From Bathymodiolus brooksi (lineage: Eukaryota > Mollusca > Bivalvia > Mytilida > Modiolidae), in NCBI GenBank assembly GCA_963680875.1, contig OY804588.1, positions 81,554,829 to 81,618,828 of the forward strand: a stretch of 64,000 nucleotides of DNA, read 5' to 3'. Below, piece by piece: positions 1-9,240 of this stretch. Under the pieces are notes generated by a model. That model was not told the DNA's origin and did no database searches. It saw only the letters and a program-made list of their open reading frames with translations. The number at the start of each line of letters is the position of its first letter. Within the stretch, counting starts at the first letter, position 1. A program made the translations under genes and the position numbers.

Positions 1-324
1 GACCTTGAAATCAGAAAACTGCACCTTTCAACTTTTTGAATATATTTCGACATCTTATTATAATCTATGTGTTTCAAGTATATAAAAATACACAATAAAT
101 GAAAAAGTTTTTGAAAAACATCGTAACATTAAAGAAGATATCAACAATAAAAGATTTCCGGTTCGGGACATTTCCGTCAATTTCCGGTTCGGGTTCGGGT
201 TCGGGTTACACTTTTTACCGACCACCGTGGAGATCTAATTTTAATCAGATTTTGAGTCTAATGTTTACATGTATGTTTCAATGTGCACTTTTTTCTATTT
301 GAAATGGGTGTTTACAACTATAGG
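1..324. other. AT-rich intergenic DNA with short TTCGGG repeat
   Basis: No gene is seen. Around 159-209 there is a short array of the hexamer GGTTCG/TTCGGG next to two TTTCCGG blocks. It is too short to call a telomeric or satellite array. A 67-codon open frame across it is read through this repeat and has no recognisable domain. Confidence 0.5.
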
Positions 325-401
325 GTTATGGTTATGGTGTTTAATGCCACTTTCAACAATATTTCAGTTATATCGTGGTGGTCAGTTTTATTGGTGGACG
401 A
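325..401 (-). repeat. 3'-end fragment of tRNA-derived SINE
   Basis: The stretch reads as the reverse complement of the SINE tail found many times in the window: GTTTAATGCCACTTTCAAC, then a CAATATTTCAG block, then TTTTATTGGTGGA. It is cut off by the adjacent ATTG microsatellite, so the tRNA-like head is missing. A second, longer copy lies on the other side of the microsatellite in the same orientation. Confidence 0.8.
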
Positions 402-571
402 TTGATTGATTGATTGATTGATTGATTGCTTGATTAATTAATTGATTGATTACTTGATTGATTGATTGATTGAATAATTAATTAATTAATTAATTAATTA
501 ATTAATTAATTAATTAATTAATTAATTGATTAATTGATTAATTGATTAATTGATTGATTGATTGATTGATT
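402..571. repeat. ATTG / ATTAATTA microsatellite
   Basis: About 170 bases of ATTG units grading into TTAA/ATTA units and back to ATTG. It separates two SINE copies of the same orientation. The array may have grown from the SINE-internal ATTGGTGGA or from slippage at a tail. Confidence 0.95.
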
Positions 572-772
572 GGTGTTTAACGCCAACTTTAGCGGTAGTT
601 CAGCTATATCGTGGCGTGTATTGGTGGAGGAAACCGAAACCTGCTGCAAGTCACTGACAAACTGTATCTCAAGATGTTGTATCGCGCACACCTCGCCACG
701 AACATCAGTGGTGGTAGGCACTGATTGCATAGGTAGTTGTAAATCTAACTAACATACGATCACGATTACCAA
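572..772 (-). repeat. tRNA-derived SINE, near full-length
   Basis: Read on the minus strand it contains the head block (GATTTACAACTACCTATGCA, then ATCAGTGCCTA), a degraded B-box region, the GTGATA-type middle, the GGTTTCCTCCACCAATA block and the tail GGCGTTAAACACC. Compared with other copies it has lost part of the GTTCGAATC B box (CGTGGCGAGG remains). Open frames across it on both strands are not genes. Confidence 0.85.
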
Positions 773-1215
773 TGTATGTCTGACCTTTGTTACGAATGTA
801 ACTAATTATTTGACCTGCTCATGTTGACACCTCTATTAAACAGTTACTTGTATTAAAATGTCACCTTTTTCTAGTCTTGTCAGAAAATGTTATATGAACT
901 GAACCTCTTTTAAGAGGTCTCCTATCTTATAAGGCCTGTTTTTCTTCGTCCAAGTGATGACCTATTAATACAGGTGTGGTTATAGAAGCACTTTTTTTCT
1001 ACTTAAAGAGTGTCACCACTGATCAGAATCTGACCTTTGTTACACATGTAGTTAATAATTTTGACCTCTGCTAGTGCCCCTACATGTTTGTTTGAATGGC
1101 TTTAAATCAAACTTTTATTTCTACTTGAAGAGGGTGGTCACTATTAAAATTCTGACCTTTGTTACAAATCTCAAAAAAATTGGTTGAAATAAGGTCCAAG
1201 TTTTACCATCAGATC
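773..1215. repeat. Degenerate repeat with TGACCTTTGTTAC motif
   Basis: The motif TGACCTTTGTTAC with a following variable T/A-rich stretch occurs near 780, 1030 and 1155, separated by about 125-250 bases. Between them are AGAGGTCTCC-like and CTACTTGAAGAGGGTG-like blocks that also recur. This looks like an old, diverged tandem or transposon-derived repeat rather than a gene. Confidence 0.45.
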
Positions 1216-1669
1216 AGCAAACAAACAAGAATGAAAACATATTTTATCACCCACTACTCTAACCCGAATAATCCAGTCGTTATATTACGCTCCCGCTGGT
1301 CGCTCCAGCAATAGTGCCGATAGAGGGCGCAGTATTATTCAAGTTACCACTACTCATAAAACAGACAATTATTGAATTAAAAAGAGATGGTGATTTCATT
1401 TTCTATTTTGTTCCCCCATTACAGTGATTCAGCCAGGCAATGGTCTCAGGACATTTTCCCAACCTACTAGTATTTTTTTCCTTCTTAAAATTATCCTGAA
1501 CAATTTTATAAAAATTAGTTTAATTATTAAATGATACTTTATTGCAAATTACACCCTTCAGGGTCAAGCAAAAACAAAATAATTTAACATACATACATTA
1601 TAAATATACAACATCATATATTGAATTATTTCAACAAGTAAAAAGATGACTCTCTGACCGGCGTGGACC
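1216..1669. other. Intergenic, with one GC-rich block
   Basis: AT-rich DNA without an open frame of interest. A GC-rich block at about 1290-1345 (CGCTCCCGCTGGTCGCTCCA followed by AGAGGGCGCAG) is flanked by CCACTACTC on both sides (about 1251 and 1348), which could be the direct repeats of a small inserted element. Confidence 0.35.
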
Positions 1670-2470
1670 CTATATCAATGATACAGATTGTTTTAAGAAG
1701 GTACAAACTACCGGTAAAAGGGTCGAGTTCGGGTTAAGGAGGAAATGAACTTTCTGAAATGAGGTATAATGTTCGAAGTCTGGGAAGTCGAACTTTATGA
1801 TTTCTAATAATCCTTTTCTTTTTTGCTCGTTTAATTTACAGTTTAGAGAAAGTGACACTCATCTTCAACAACTTTACAAATATTACATAATCTTTGTTGA
1901 CGGGGAATATTTTTTTTATAACGACCAGTTTCTATTTGTGAACAATGATCACTAGTGCGAAATTTAGTTAAAATTTGTCTATTTTTAAAACTTGTTAATT
2001 CGGATAAATATTTTTCAAGACCGATACTAGATTTTAGTTTACTATATAAAAATAATTTTGATTCGTCACAGTATGATGAAAGTTTTTCTTTAAATTTATT
2101 TCTATACTTTTCTGTAACGACTTTTCTTAACTTTGTTTTTATGGAATATTTTACTTTTTCAAATGATTTATCTATATTCGAGTAGTTTTCAATATTCAAA
2201 TCAAACTCTTTAAATATATTATTGGCAAAAGTATACCATGAGTAAATATCTTCTTCATGTACATATTTATTTACTTTTAAGGCCTCTGCAAGTGGATTAA
2301 TATATATATATTATTCGTATGTAACCTGGAGAAATACACCATTACTTGAGTTTTAATAAAGGAAGATAATGGGAAACGACCTAGCTCTGAGTTTGAGGCA
2401 ATATTACTTGCGGTTTTTTTTAAGTCCCAAAATGATTTTACAATATTTAGTATGAATTTTTTTCATATGA
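1670..2470 (-). pseudogene. Non-LTR retrotransposon (LINE) ORF2 C-terminal remnant
   Basis: Read on the minus strand, several frames join into the region that follows the reverse transcriptase in LINE ORF2 proteins. It starts with a SELGRFPL block (about 2370), then LAEALKVNK, then the conserved LTKFRTSDH ... IETGRYKK ... RLCNIC ... VEDECHFL series (about 1843-1990), which is the post-RT zinc-binding segment. The frame changes at an A run near 2415, at an AT run near 2300, and again at about 1850 just after HFL. No RT palm or endonuclease lies upstream, so this is a dead fragment. The C-terminal motif order is known from LINEs; assignment to a named clade is not possible by eye. Confidence 0.75.
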
Positions 2471-3090
2471 CGTTTTGTAATCAAAAGATAACTTGTCATA
2501 AGTTTTATTATTTTTCTCAGCCCTAGGAATGGCTATTAAAGAATGTCCAGAAGAAATAAAAAAAAACCTGGTAATTGTCCTGAAGATTTCAATGTCTAGC
2601 TGAAACACTACATTATTGAAATTACAATGTTAAATAACAACGGACCCCTGCAGATGTCTATCACACGGTAAACGTATTAAGATATTTTTTTTCTGAATAC
2701 ACACGGAAACATTAAAGGACCCGTAAGTTATTCGATGCAAGCCAAGGTCATTAACATATTGGTACACATGTACACACGAGTAATGTATCCTTCCTTGTAA
2801 AATGAAAGGCAGAAAAATAATTGTGTACACATACGTCAAAAACATATTTGTCTCCCTGAAGAATGGCACAAAAATAATATTGTACACATGCGGAAAAAAA
2901 CATACATTTGTATTTTCCTTTAATACTCCGTAAATGTCACGACCATGATGATGTATATTATATAATGTATATCAAGTGTGACGTGTTTATCAATCAATTT
3001 AGAGGCATTTACACTTAGTAATTGAATTGTTTTGTTTCTATGTCTCTTATCAGATGGATTAAACAATGTATGATTATTATCTAGACTAGA
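2471..3090. other. AT-rich intergenic DNA
   Basis: No credible gene. Short repeated GTACACATACG/GTACACATGTACAC motifs occur at about 2762, 2824 and 2881, each near TTCCTT or TCCCTG and AAAAATAATT. They suggest a small degenerate tandem repeat. The 85-codon minus-strand frame here is built on this repeat. Confidence 0.4.
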
Positions 3091-3840
3091 TTGTATGTGT
3101 GTTTGTTGTCCCTCCCCCTCCCCCTTTTTCCCCTTTGTTGGACAAGTGGTCAACAATTTCATGCTATTCCCCAGAACAATCTTATTTTAAAGTAAAAGAC
3201 AGTCAAGGCTCTATAATTGTGTGTGTGTTACCCCCCCCCCCCCCCCCCATTTCCCCCCTTCGTTGGACAAGTGGTCGACAATTTTATGCTATACCCAGAA
3301 AAATCTTATTTTAAAGTAAAAGACAGTCAAGGCTCTATATGGTGTGTGTGTTACCCCCCCCCCCCCCCCCCCCTTCCAATTTCCCTCTTCGTTGGACAAG
3401 TGGTCGACAATTTTATGCTATACCCCAGACAAATCTTATTTTAAAGTAAAAGACAGTCAAGGCTCTATATTGTGTGTGTGTTACCCCCCCCCCCCCCCCC
3501 CATTTTCCCCCTTCGCTGGACAAGTGGTCGACAATTTTATGCTATACCCAGAAAAATCTTATTTGAAAGTAAAAGACAGTCAAGGCTCTATATGGTGTGT
3601 GTGTTACCCCCCCTTCCAATTTCCCTCTTCGTTGGACAAGTGGTCGACAATTTTATGCTATACCCCAGAAAAATCTTATTTTAAAGTAAAAGACGGTTAA
3701 GGCTCTATATTGTGTGTGTCACTCTCCCCCATTCCCCCCTCCTTCGTTGGACAAGTGAATAATAATATTATTGTCTACCAGAAAAAGCTTACAGTATAAA
3801 GTAAAAGATGGTCTAGGCCCTAGATTGTGTATGATATTCT
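3091..3840. repeat. Tandem satellite, about 113-128 bp unit with poly(C)
   Basis: Six recognisable units lie head to tail. Each has TGTGTGTGTTA, a C tract of 7-20 bases, TTCGTTGGACAAGTGGTCGA, ATTTTATGCTATACCCCAGA, and AAAGTAAAAGACAGTCAAGG followed by CTCTATA. Units start near 3091, 3218, 3345, 3474, 3599 and 3713; the first and last are the most diverged. Unit length varies mainly through the C tract. Proline-rich open frames across it are artefacts of the CCC runs. Confidence 0.9.
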
Positions 3841-4335
3841 CAAATTCTACGTTCACCTTTTTTCCTTTCGTTGGTCGTTTACCCCGCCCCCTCATTTCCC
3901 ACCCATTTTTTCCCTTTAAATAGAATAGAATACATTGTATTGCCTAATCATAGGGCCCACATGAGGCATCATTAACAATACAAACATTCATGATTGATAA
4001 ATGAGACATACGCACAAAAGAAAAAGGACATAGTTTGGGGTTTTTATATTTCTAAAAATATAAATATAATTATTATTATTTAGTGGATCATGTTCTGGTT
4101 TGTCCCTTATATCTCACATCCAGTGTGAAACTTTACATATGTTGCTTATTCCTTAACAAGCAGTAAACCTGCTAAAAACACCAAGGGACGATGCTTCTGA
4201 CACACCCCGTCTATTAATTGCATTTTCTCACAATTATATAGTAAATAATTATATATAATATTAAATACTATATATAAATAAAAAAAAAGATTTGTTAATT
4301 ATTATATCTATTATTATTATTATTATTCATTCGGA
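3841..4335. other. AT-rich intergenic DNA
   Basis: No gene is seen. It contains a remnant of the preceding satellite (about 3850-3900), TAATTATTATTATTT microsatellite tracts near 4060 and 4310, and an ATATAAATA-rich block. Nothing else is identified. Confidence 0.4.
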
Positions 4336-4669
4336 TGTGTCACCTCGTGTTTAGAGCAGGAGAACTAGTTGGAGGAAATATGTCATCATGTTATTGCTCA
4401 ATTACAGAGTGCTCCAAGCGACAGTGCAAAGGCATGTTAAAATGAATTAAGAAGAAATTCAGATCAAACCCAGTAAATTGTGTTTCTCTTTATATTTATT
4501 CTATTTATTTAGAAATATTATCAATTTATATTATATTTCTCCTTTCCTTTGTTAGATAAGTGATCAGACAATATTTCATTTTATTTGGAAGTATTCCGAC
4601 TGCAATAAATACTAGAAACTCACTACGTCTTGGTTATTTATTATTCCACTGAGAATTGACCCGACGACA
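4336..4669 (+). repeat. Candidate 5' long terminal repeat
   Basis: The interval begins TGTGTCACC and ends GACGACA, giving a TG...CA element with an imperfect TGTSGTC-type inverted end. It stops two bases before a tRNA-Lys primer-binding site, as a 5' LTR should. An AATAAA signal lies at about 4603. The right edge is well supported by the binding site. The left edge is a guess, because no second LTR copy was found in the window. Confidence 0.5.
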
Positions 4670-4671
4670 AA

Positions 4672-4685
4672 TGGCGCCCAACGTG
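4672..4685 (+). other. tRNA-Lys primer-binding site
   Basis: TGGCGCCCAACGTG is the reverse complement of the 3' end of animal tRNA-Lys (…CACGTTGGGCGCCA). The 14-base match starts with TGG, the complement of the mature CCA tail. It sits immediately after a CA-ending candidate LTR, the place where minus-strand priming occurs in LTR retrotransposons. Confidence 0.7.
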
Positions 4686-5319
4686 ATTGTTGCAGTTTCT
4701 GGGAAATTTGGACTTTTACCCGGGATCATCGTATCATTATTTTAGTGCACTCGACCAACAACATATTGACAACATCCGGTTTGGATCCACATGTTTGACA
4801 GTGAAGGATACTTTTGCACGCGGGTGTGTAAAGGCTGTTTCACGTCGGTTTGTCAATCGGCAAACCTCGGGTGAGTCCGCTTCGTTTCATCAATACCTCG
4901 GCTGTAATACGCTATTTGATATGCGTCTACGCGTCACATTTCTTCGCCGGAAGACCGTATCACTTCAATCGAACATTGCGCACCGCGAATAAGTTCTAAA
5001 ATGGGATGAGCGTATAGAGTTTGCTTTGAAAAATATTGGTCTTTGATGAAGGTACGGAATCAGCTGACATTGCGACGAATGAAAATATATTATTATTGGA
5101 CGAATATTCGAATGTGAAGTTGCTCCCCTTTGTAATAGTTTACGTAATGACGTTGCATCTCTGGAAACGTACTCTTCGTAGGTGAACTGCCCGAAGGAAA
5201 AAATGTGTTTCTGCAGATCTAATGCACTTATTCCTTATTCGTTTTGTGACTGTAAGATTAACAGAAATATTTATTTGCATGCAGTATCTATTTTTGCCAC
5301 AGGCACAGGTGAATCAGAC
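4686..5319 (+). other. Internal leader of orphan LTR element
   Basis: This stretch is richer in CpG than its surroundings and follows the primer-binding site, so it is probably the untranslated leader and start of gag. Open frames here (101 codons at 4687-4992) show no zinc knuckle or other known domain. No protease, RT or integrase follows, so the element is either truncated after about 0.6 kb or degraded beyond recognition. Confidence 0.35.
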
Positions 5320-5589
5320 ATCCCCCCTTTTTTGCAAGTTGTGGAACACAATTTATAGAGAAATAATCAATATAATGACTATAATGATGAAGATCATTAA
5401 AAAACGTTTGAATCTTTATACAAAAAATATCTTGATGGGTTTGGGTCAGATGAGTTTTCGCCCGTTGTTTATTTGATCAAATCTGTTATGTGCAAATTAA
5501 TTTTGACCAAACAAATTTTCAGAAGCTTAAATGATTATGAAATTGAAGTCATCCTCCACACTCCCTTGACAGAAGATTTTTTGATCTGA
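5320..5589 (+). pseudogene. Unidentified degraded coding-like stretch
   Basis: The plus-strand frame through 5385-5589 encodes a hydrophobic, protein-like segment (YKKYLDGFGSDEFSPVVYLI, later LNDYEIEVILHTPLTEDFLI) ending in TGA. Two in-frame stops lie upstream in the part with an NNQYNDYNDEDH composition. Composition and length suggest a former exon or retroelement gag piece rather than random AT-rich DNA. No family is recognised. It follows the orphan LTR leader and could be part of that element. Confidence 0.25.
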
Positions 5590-6272
5590 CACCAGTTAGT
5601 TATTCTCTAAATCCAGTTTGCTTTTTACTAACTAACAAAATTCATGGTCCATACACAGTTAATACATAAAACCAAAACCTGAAATGAAACTATTATGTAC
5701 ATTTTTTTTTTTTTGTAATTTAAATCCAATTCTTAATTAAAGGTGGGTGATCTGGGTGTGCTACAATATCACATTTTGATCAAAGAAATTTTTATAGAGA
5801 CATATCAAGACAGATGCTTAATTCCTTTTAATATATTGTAGTTTATTTAGTTATGCCAAAACATGCTCAGTAAAATTAAACCTTTACATAATTAAAAAGT
5901 GCACTGATCAAATTGTATAAGCATTGATACCGGTATCAATTTTATTTTCGTGGAAGTCATACCTGGTTATGCAGGGGTTTCAAAGTTTTTTATAATAGGA
6001 GGTACTTCTTAAATTTTAGGAGGTACCTAAAAAATTAGGTTGAGGGCCGTAAGGGGTCCAGGGGGCGGAAGCTCCTGAAATCTAGCATTTTGTGGACCAA
6101 AAAATGTACTTCAGAGACTGCAAAACATTAAGTGTTTTTGAAAGAAAAATCCCATTAACTTTTAGAGTTAAGATTTCACCAAGAGTGAAGACCATGCATA
6201 ATGCCTGGACCCCCCCCCCCCCCCCCCATTTCTTTATTGAATATTTCAGTTTACAGAAATCAGCCAAGATTA
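5590..6272. other. Intergenic, T tract and C tract
   Basis: No gene. A T run lies near 5703. At about 5955-5980 the sequence CAGGGGTTTCAAAGT is the inverse of ACTTTGAAACCCCTG at about 8980-8996, so the two may be ends of a repeat family. A C tract of roughly 18 bases lies at 6211-6228. Short open frames on both strands are read through it. Confidence 0.4.
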
Positions 6273-6345
6273 TTCGTATATAGTCCGCCATATCTTAAAA
6301 AAAAAACCAAAAGGACCATAAAGAGCTACGGTTCCGCAGCTAGGC
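6273..6345. repeat. Short dispersed hairpin repeat, copy 1
   Basis: TTCGTATATAGTCCGCC, an A run, then GGACCATAAAGAGCTACGG and TTCCGCAGCTAGGCTT. The same order of blocks recurs at 38702-38775, where the two halves are a clean inverted repeat (CGTAGCCCTATGGTCC versus GGACCATTAAAGGCTACG). Both copies are followed within about 70 bases by a CRE-like GACGT site. Probably a small non-autonomous element; its family is not known. Confidence 0.5.
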
Positions 6346-6841
6346 TTGACCAAGCCATTCATATCCAGCTTATTCAGTCATCACGTGACTTTGATGACGT
6401 AGTCGCCAACATTATAGGTGTCATTTAAATTAACAAAGAATGCACGGTGATTGAACTTTAAATCGCAATTGAAAAACAAACTGCTCAATATACAAAACTT
6501 ATGCTGATATCCACATCATCTTGAAATGTTTATCGATAAAAAAATATTATTTGTATCAGTTTAATTTAACGAGAAAATACTTCCAAATCAATTTTTAAAA
6601 AGTGCATAAAAATCTCGATAAATCATGTACAATCCCTATGAATTTACGATAATTTGTAAATTCAGTCGATGGAAATTGTCAAATTTGATCAATAAAATTA
6701 ATAAGAAAAAAATTTATGCTGATATCTTGTAGAAGCTGAATAATTAATCTTTCCGAAAATCGAGTTCTTAACAGTTTAATTTGTGTTCTTATTACTTCCA
6801 ATTTGATTTGAAAATGACCAATTTTTTAAGATCGATCAAGA
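6346..6841. other. AT-rich intergenic DNA
   Basis: No gene is seen. CACGTGAC and TGATGACGTAG lie at about 6384-6402, close to the preceding hairpin repeat. The rest is A/T-rich without repeats that I could identify. Confidence 0.4.
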
Positions 6842-6895
6842 AAAATCCAACATGGCGGAGCTCACCGGAAGTAGTGTTCATGTTTCATAGTACGC
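6842..6895. promoter_or_regulatory. Promoter-like YY1/ETS island
   Basis: AACATGGCGGAG (YY1-like) is followed by CACCGGAAGTAG (ETS site CCGGAAGT). These are core motifs of animal housekeeping promoters and usually sit at transcription starts. On the minus strand, an ATG at about 6889 opens a short frame running into CTTCCG|GTGAGC, a good splice-donor match. No downstream exon was traced. Confidence 0.3.
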
Positions 6896-8081
6896 GGATT
6901 TGACAGATCAGTGTATAGATCATCTATTTCACTCATTTATTCGACACTTTAAGAATATTCCACTTAATTAAAACTATTTCATAATAGTGTGCATTTTCCT
7001 CTTTAGCAACTTTGTGAACACGCCGATAATAATGTTTGTTTGTAATTTTTAGCTTGATTCTGTCCTGTCAAATGTGAATTGATATTTTTTATTACAATTA
7101 TGTAAATTGTTTGGAGAAGTGAAGTCCACACAGAGGAGTACAATACATCCTAATTAACTATACACAAAGCCATAAAAATATCAGAACCCCCCGGTGTGAT
7201 TATTTCCTGTATTATTGTACAGGTAAATAATATCAATTCACACACTTTTTAAATAATATAATTCGACCAGTAAAAATGACAACAAAATATACAAAAATGT
7301 AAGAGTAAGCGATTTTGGCTATCCTGTTAAATAAAAACTACATTCTTGCACAGAAGGAAAACCTTTTATTAACAAAAACCAAACAACAAAAAAGGGGGGG
7401 AAACGACAAAATGAATAGGCAACATTATACATTCCGATTTTGGCTATCCTTCCCAACTCATAAACATTTATTTAGCGTTTCAATCTTTTGTAACCTCGAG
7501 CATAGGTATTTAATTTTCTAAATCTTCACTTTTCGCTGCAAGAATGTAATGTTTTGACCCGATTATTTTTTAAATGGAAGAATTTAAATAGTAAATTTCA
7601 CATTTTAATGTAAAAATTACATTAAATAATTCATCTGAATAATATTTTAACTCTCATATTTGTTTTCAGATAAATGAATTCGCTTAATTATTACCTAAAA
7701 AAATGCATTTTACCTATTATATCAGTATAATCAAGGATATATGACCAGAGACATATTATTTTATATGTTTCTGATATGAACGGGTTATCGAAAGCTAGAT
7801 CATAATTAATTACAGTCGAGAAGTCATTACAGAGTTATCGAACCTAATTATGACCGTAATAGTTGCATATGTGTTATCAAAGCTTAAACTTCTCAAAATT
7901 CTTTTGTTGGCTTTGTCCTTTTCTTTTTCACAATACGGTATTGTGTGTTTTTTTTTTACTTTATTACCAGTAATTAAACTCATCAAAGACAATTGGCACG
8001 GATCAAGACATATAAGTGTCATAATTAATGAAACATATAAATTTAATTTGCAATCATCAATCTTTAATAAAATTTATAATT
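6896..8081. other. AT-rich intergenic DNA
   Basis: Nothing coding is supported. The stretch is uniformly A/T-rich with short homopolymer runs (for example a G run at about 7394). Two overlapping 70-84 codon frames at 7810-8104 on opposite strands show no domain and are considered chance. Confidence 0.4.
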
Positions 8082-8360
8082 TTAATAGATCAATACAAAT
8101 ATAATTAAACAAAAACAATATATATTGTTACTTTCACGACTTATGTGCAAAAAAAATGTTCGAACAAAAACGATTCGCGGGAAGACATTTATTACCATTT
8201 GAATCACAAAAGTTAAATTATTTTGGGAAAAAAGTGGGGCCGGCGTTTTGACATTACAATGCAATTCGTATTTGAGCCATGTCCAGTCCTTTTTCAAGAT
8301 TTCTAGTAATTTTCTATCCCTTATCTCCTCGTACCCCCTTTTAACAATGTTTTTCAGCAC
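8082..8360 (-). CDS. Candidate first exon, unknown protein
   Basis: The minus-strand frame begins MLKNIVKRGYEEIRDRKLLE and continues with ILKKDWTWLKYELHC. This is a charged, helix-like N-terminus with protein-like codon use. After the Cys codon the frame becomes hydrophobic and random. ATT|GTAATG near 8258 could be a splice donor, so only about the first 34 codons may be real. It reads away from a 97-bp GC-richer gap holding an ETS site, with another short frame reading out on the other side. No family is recognised. It could equally be a chance frame. Confidence 0.22.
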   Translation of the reverse strand: MLKNIVKRGYEEIRDRKLLEILKKDWTWLKYELHCNVKTPAPLFSQNNLTFVIQMVINVFPRIVFVRTFFLHISRESNNIYCFCLIIFVLIY

Positions 8361-8457
8361 ACTTTCATTTCTGTGAACAACCGCGGTAGGGCCCCGTCAA
8401 AATATGTAAATAAATTAGCCATAGGTTTTTATTTTTTTATACCGGAAGTTAAACAAT
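8361..8457. promoter_or_regulatory. Candidate bidirectional promoter
   Basis: Between two divergent candidate frames lie CCGCGGTAGGGCCCC and ACCGGAAGT, an ETS core site about 18 bases before the plus-strand ATG. The GC content is higher than its surroundings. Short divergent spacing plus ETS sites is typical of animal bidirectional promoters. No TATA or initiator element is proven. Confidence 0.3.
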
Positions 8458-8550
8458 ATGGACGGAGTTAAACAACAAGACAGTACGCCCCAAAATGATT
8501 CGACCCTGGGTTTTAAATGGATAAAAAAAATCGCACAAAATATTGTGTAG
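8458..8550 (+). CDS. Candidate short ORF or first exon
   Basis: The frame encodes 30 residues, MDGVKQQDSTPQNDSTLGFK then WIKKIAQNIV, ending TAG. It starts just downstream of an ETS site. Its polar N-terminus looks like a soluble protein start rather than translated AT-rich noise. No clear splice donor is seen inside, so it may be a small ORF in a leader, or chance. Confidence 0.18.
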   Translation: MDGVKQQDSTPQNDSTLGFKWIKKIAQNIV

Positions 8551-8649
8551 TCATATATTCATAATACATAATGATCATACTTATATTACTGAAGATTACA
8601 CTAAATTGTGTTTGAACATAATTTGTAATCGGTCATTTTTTATTTTGAA

Positions 8650-8760
8650 ATGATGTCAGCTTTGTTCCGGTCCGAGTTTTACACACGGATGAAAAGATAT
8701 TGGGGCGAAAACATATCTATTTACCGCATGCGCAAACTGCTATTTACGATTCTAAGGTAA
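8650..8760 (+). CDS. Candidate first exon ending in splice donor
   Basis: The frame opens ATGATGTCAGC and encodes MMSALFRSEFYTRMKRYWGE followed by NISIYRMRKLLFTIL, staying open exactly to AAG|GTAAAG at 8756/8757, a good donor. It contains an NRF1-like CGCATGCGCA at about 8725, more usual for promoters than for coding sequence. The alternative is that the whole block is a promoter and the frame is chance. No downstream exon was identified. Confidence 0.22.
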   Translation: MMSALFRSEFYTRMKRYWGENISIYRMRKLLFTILR

Positions 8761-9019
8761 AGTTATTTTTAAAACAGGGAATATCCCGTCAACTTGGTCG
8801 TGACGCAGTTGTTCGATTTAAATGCGAGAATTCAGCAATTGACGTGATCATTAATTTTTTATGAAAAATATTCCACAAGCCTATCGTACTTGTGGTTTTG
8901 ACCACCGCTAATTTTGGGGGGATCAGTAAGTTATGCCGGTACTATACACGATCTCAGACGGGTAAAAGTACCGGGTACCGGCCCACTTTGAAACCCCTGG
9001 TTATGTATAGTGTATTGTT

Positions 9020-9054
<35 letters not shown>

Positions 9055-9176
9055 AACCCAATTGTAGAATGAATTTATCCTGCAATTGTGTGATTTTGAG
9101 TACTAATAGACAGGTCAAATAAACTTAAGTGTTATTTAACCATTGCATGTTTTGACAATATACTTTGTAGGCATAT
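8761..9176. other. Intergenic with long poly(T)
   Basis: No gene. A nearly pure T run of about 30 bases lies at about 9020-9050. ACTTTGAAACCCCTG at about 8982 matches, in inverse orientation, a block near 5965. GGGTACCGGCCC precedes it. Confidence 0.4.
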
Positions 9177-9240
9177 ACAGCATATAATTTTAGAAGATGG
9201 TCAATAATACAGCATATAATTTTAGAAGATGGTCAATAAT
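9177..9240 (+). repeat. Perfect 32-bp tandem duplication
   Basis: The 32-base unit starting ACAGCATATAATTTTAGAAG occurs twice in a row without a mismatch (9177-9208 and 9209-9240). A perfect two-copy repeat in otherwise diverged DNA points to a recent slippage or copy event. Confidence 0.95.

Noticed and set aside
159..209. TTCGGG array as telomere-like repeat
   Set aside because: Only a few units, and the motif is not a known animal telomere repeat.
3099..3700. Proline-rich proteins of 70-118 codons in several frames
   Set aside because: They are translations of the C tracts in a tandem satellite; the frame changes with tract length.
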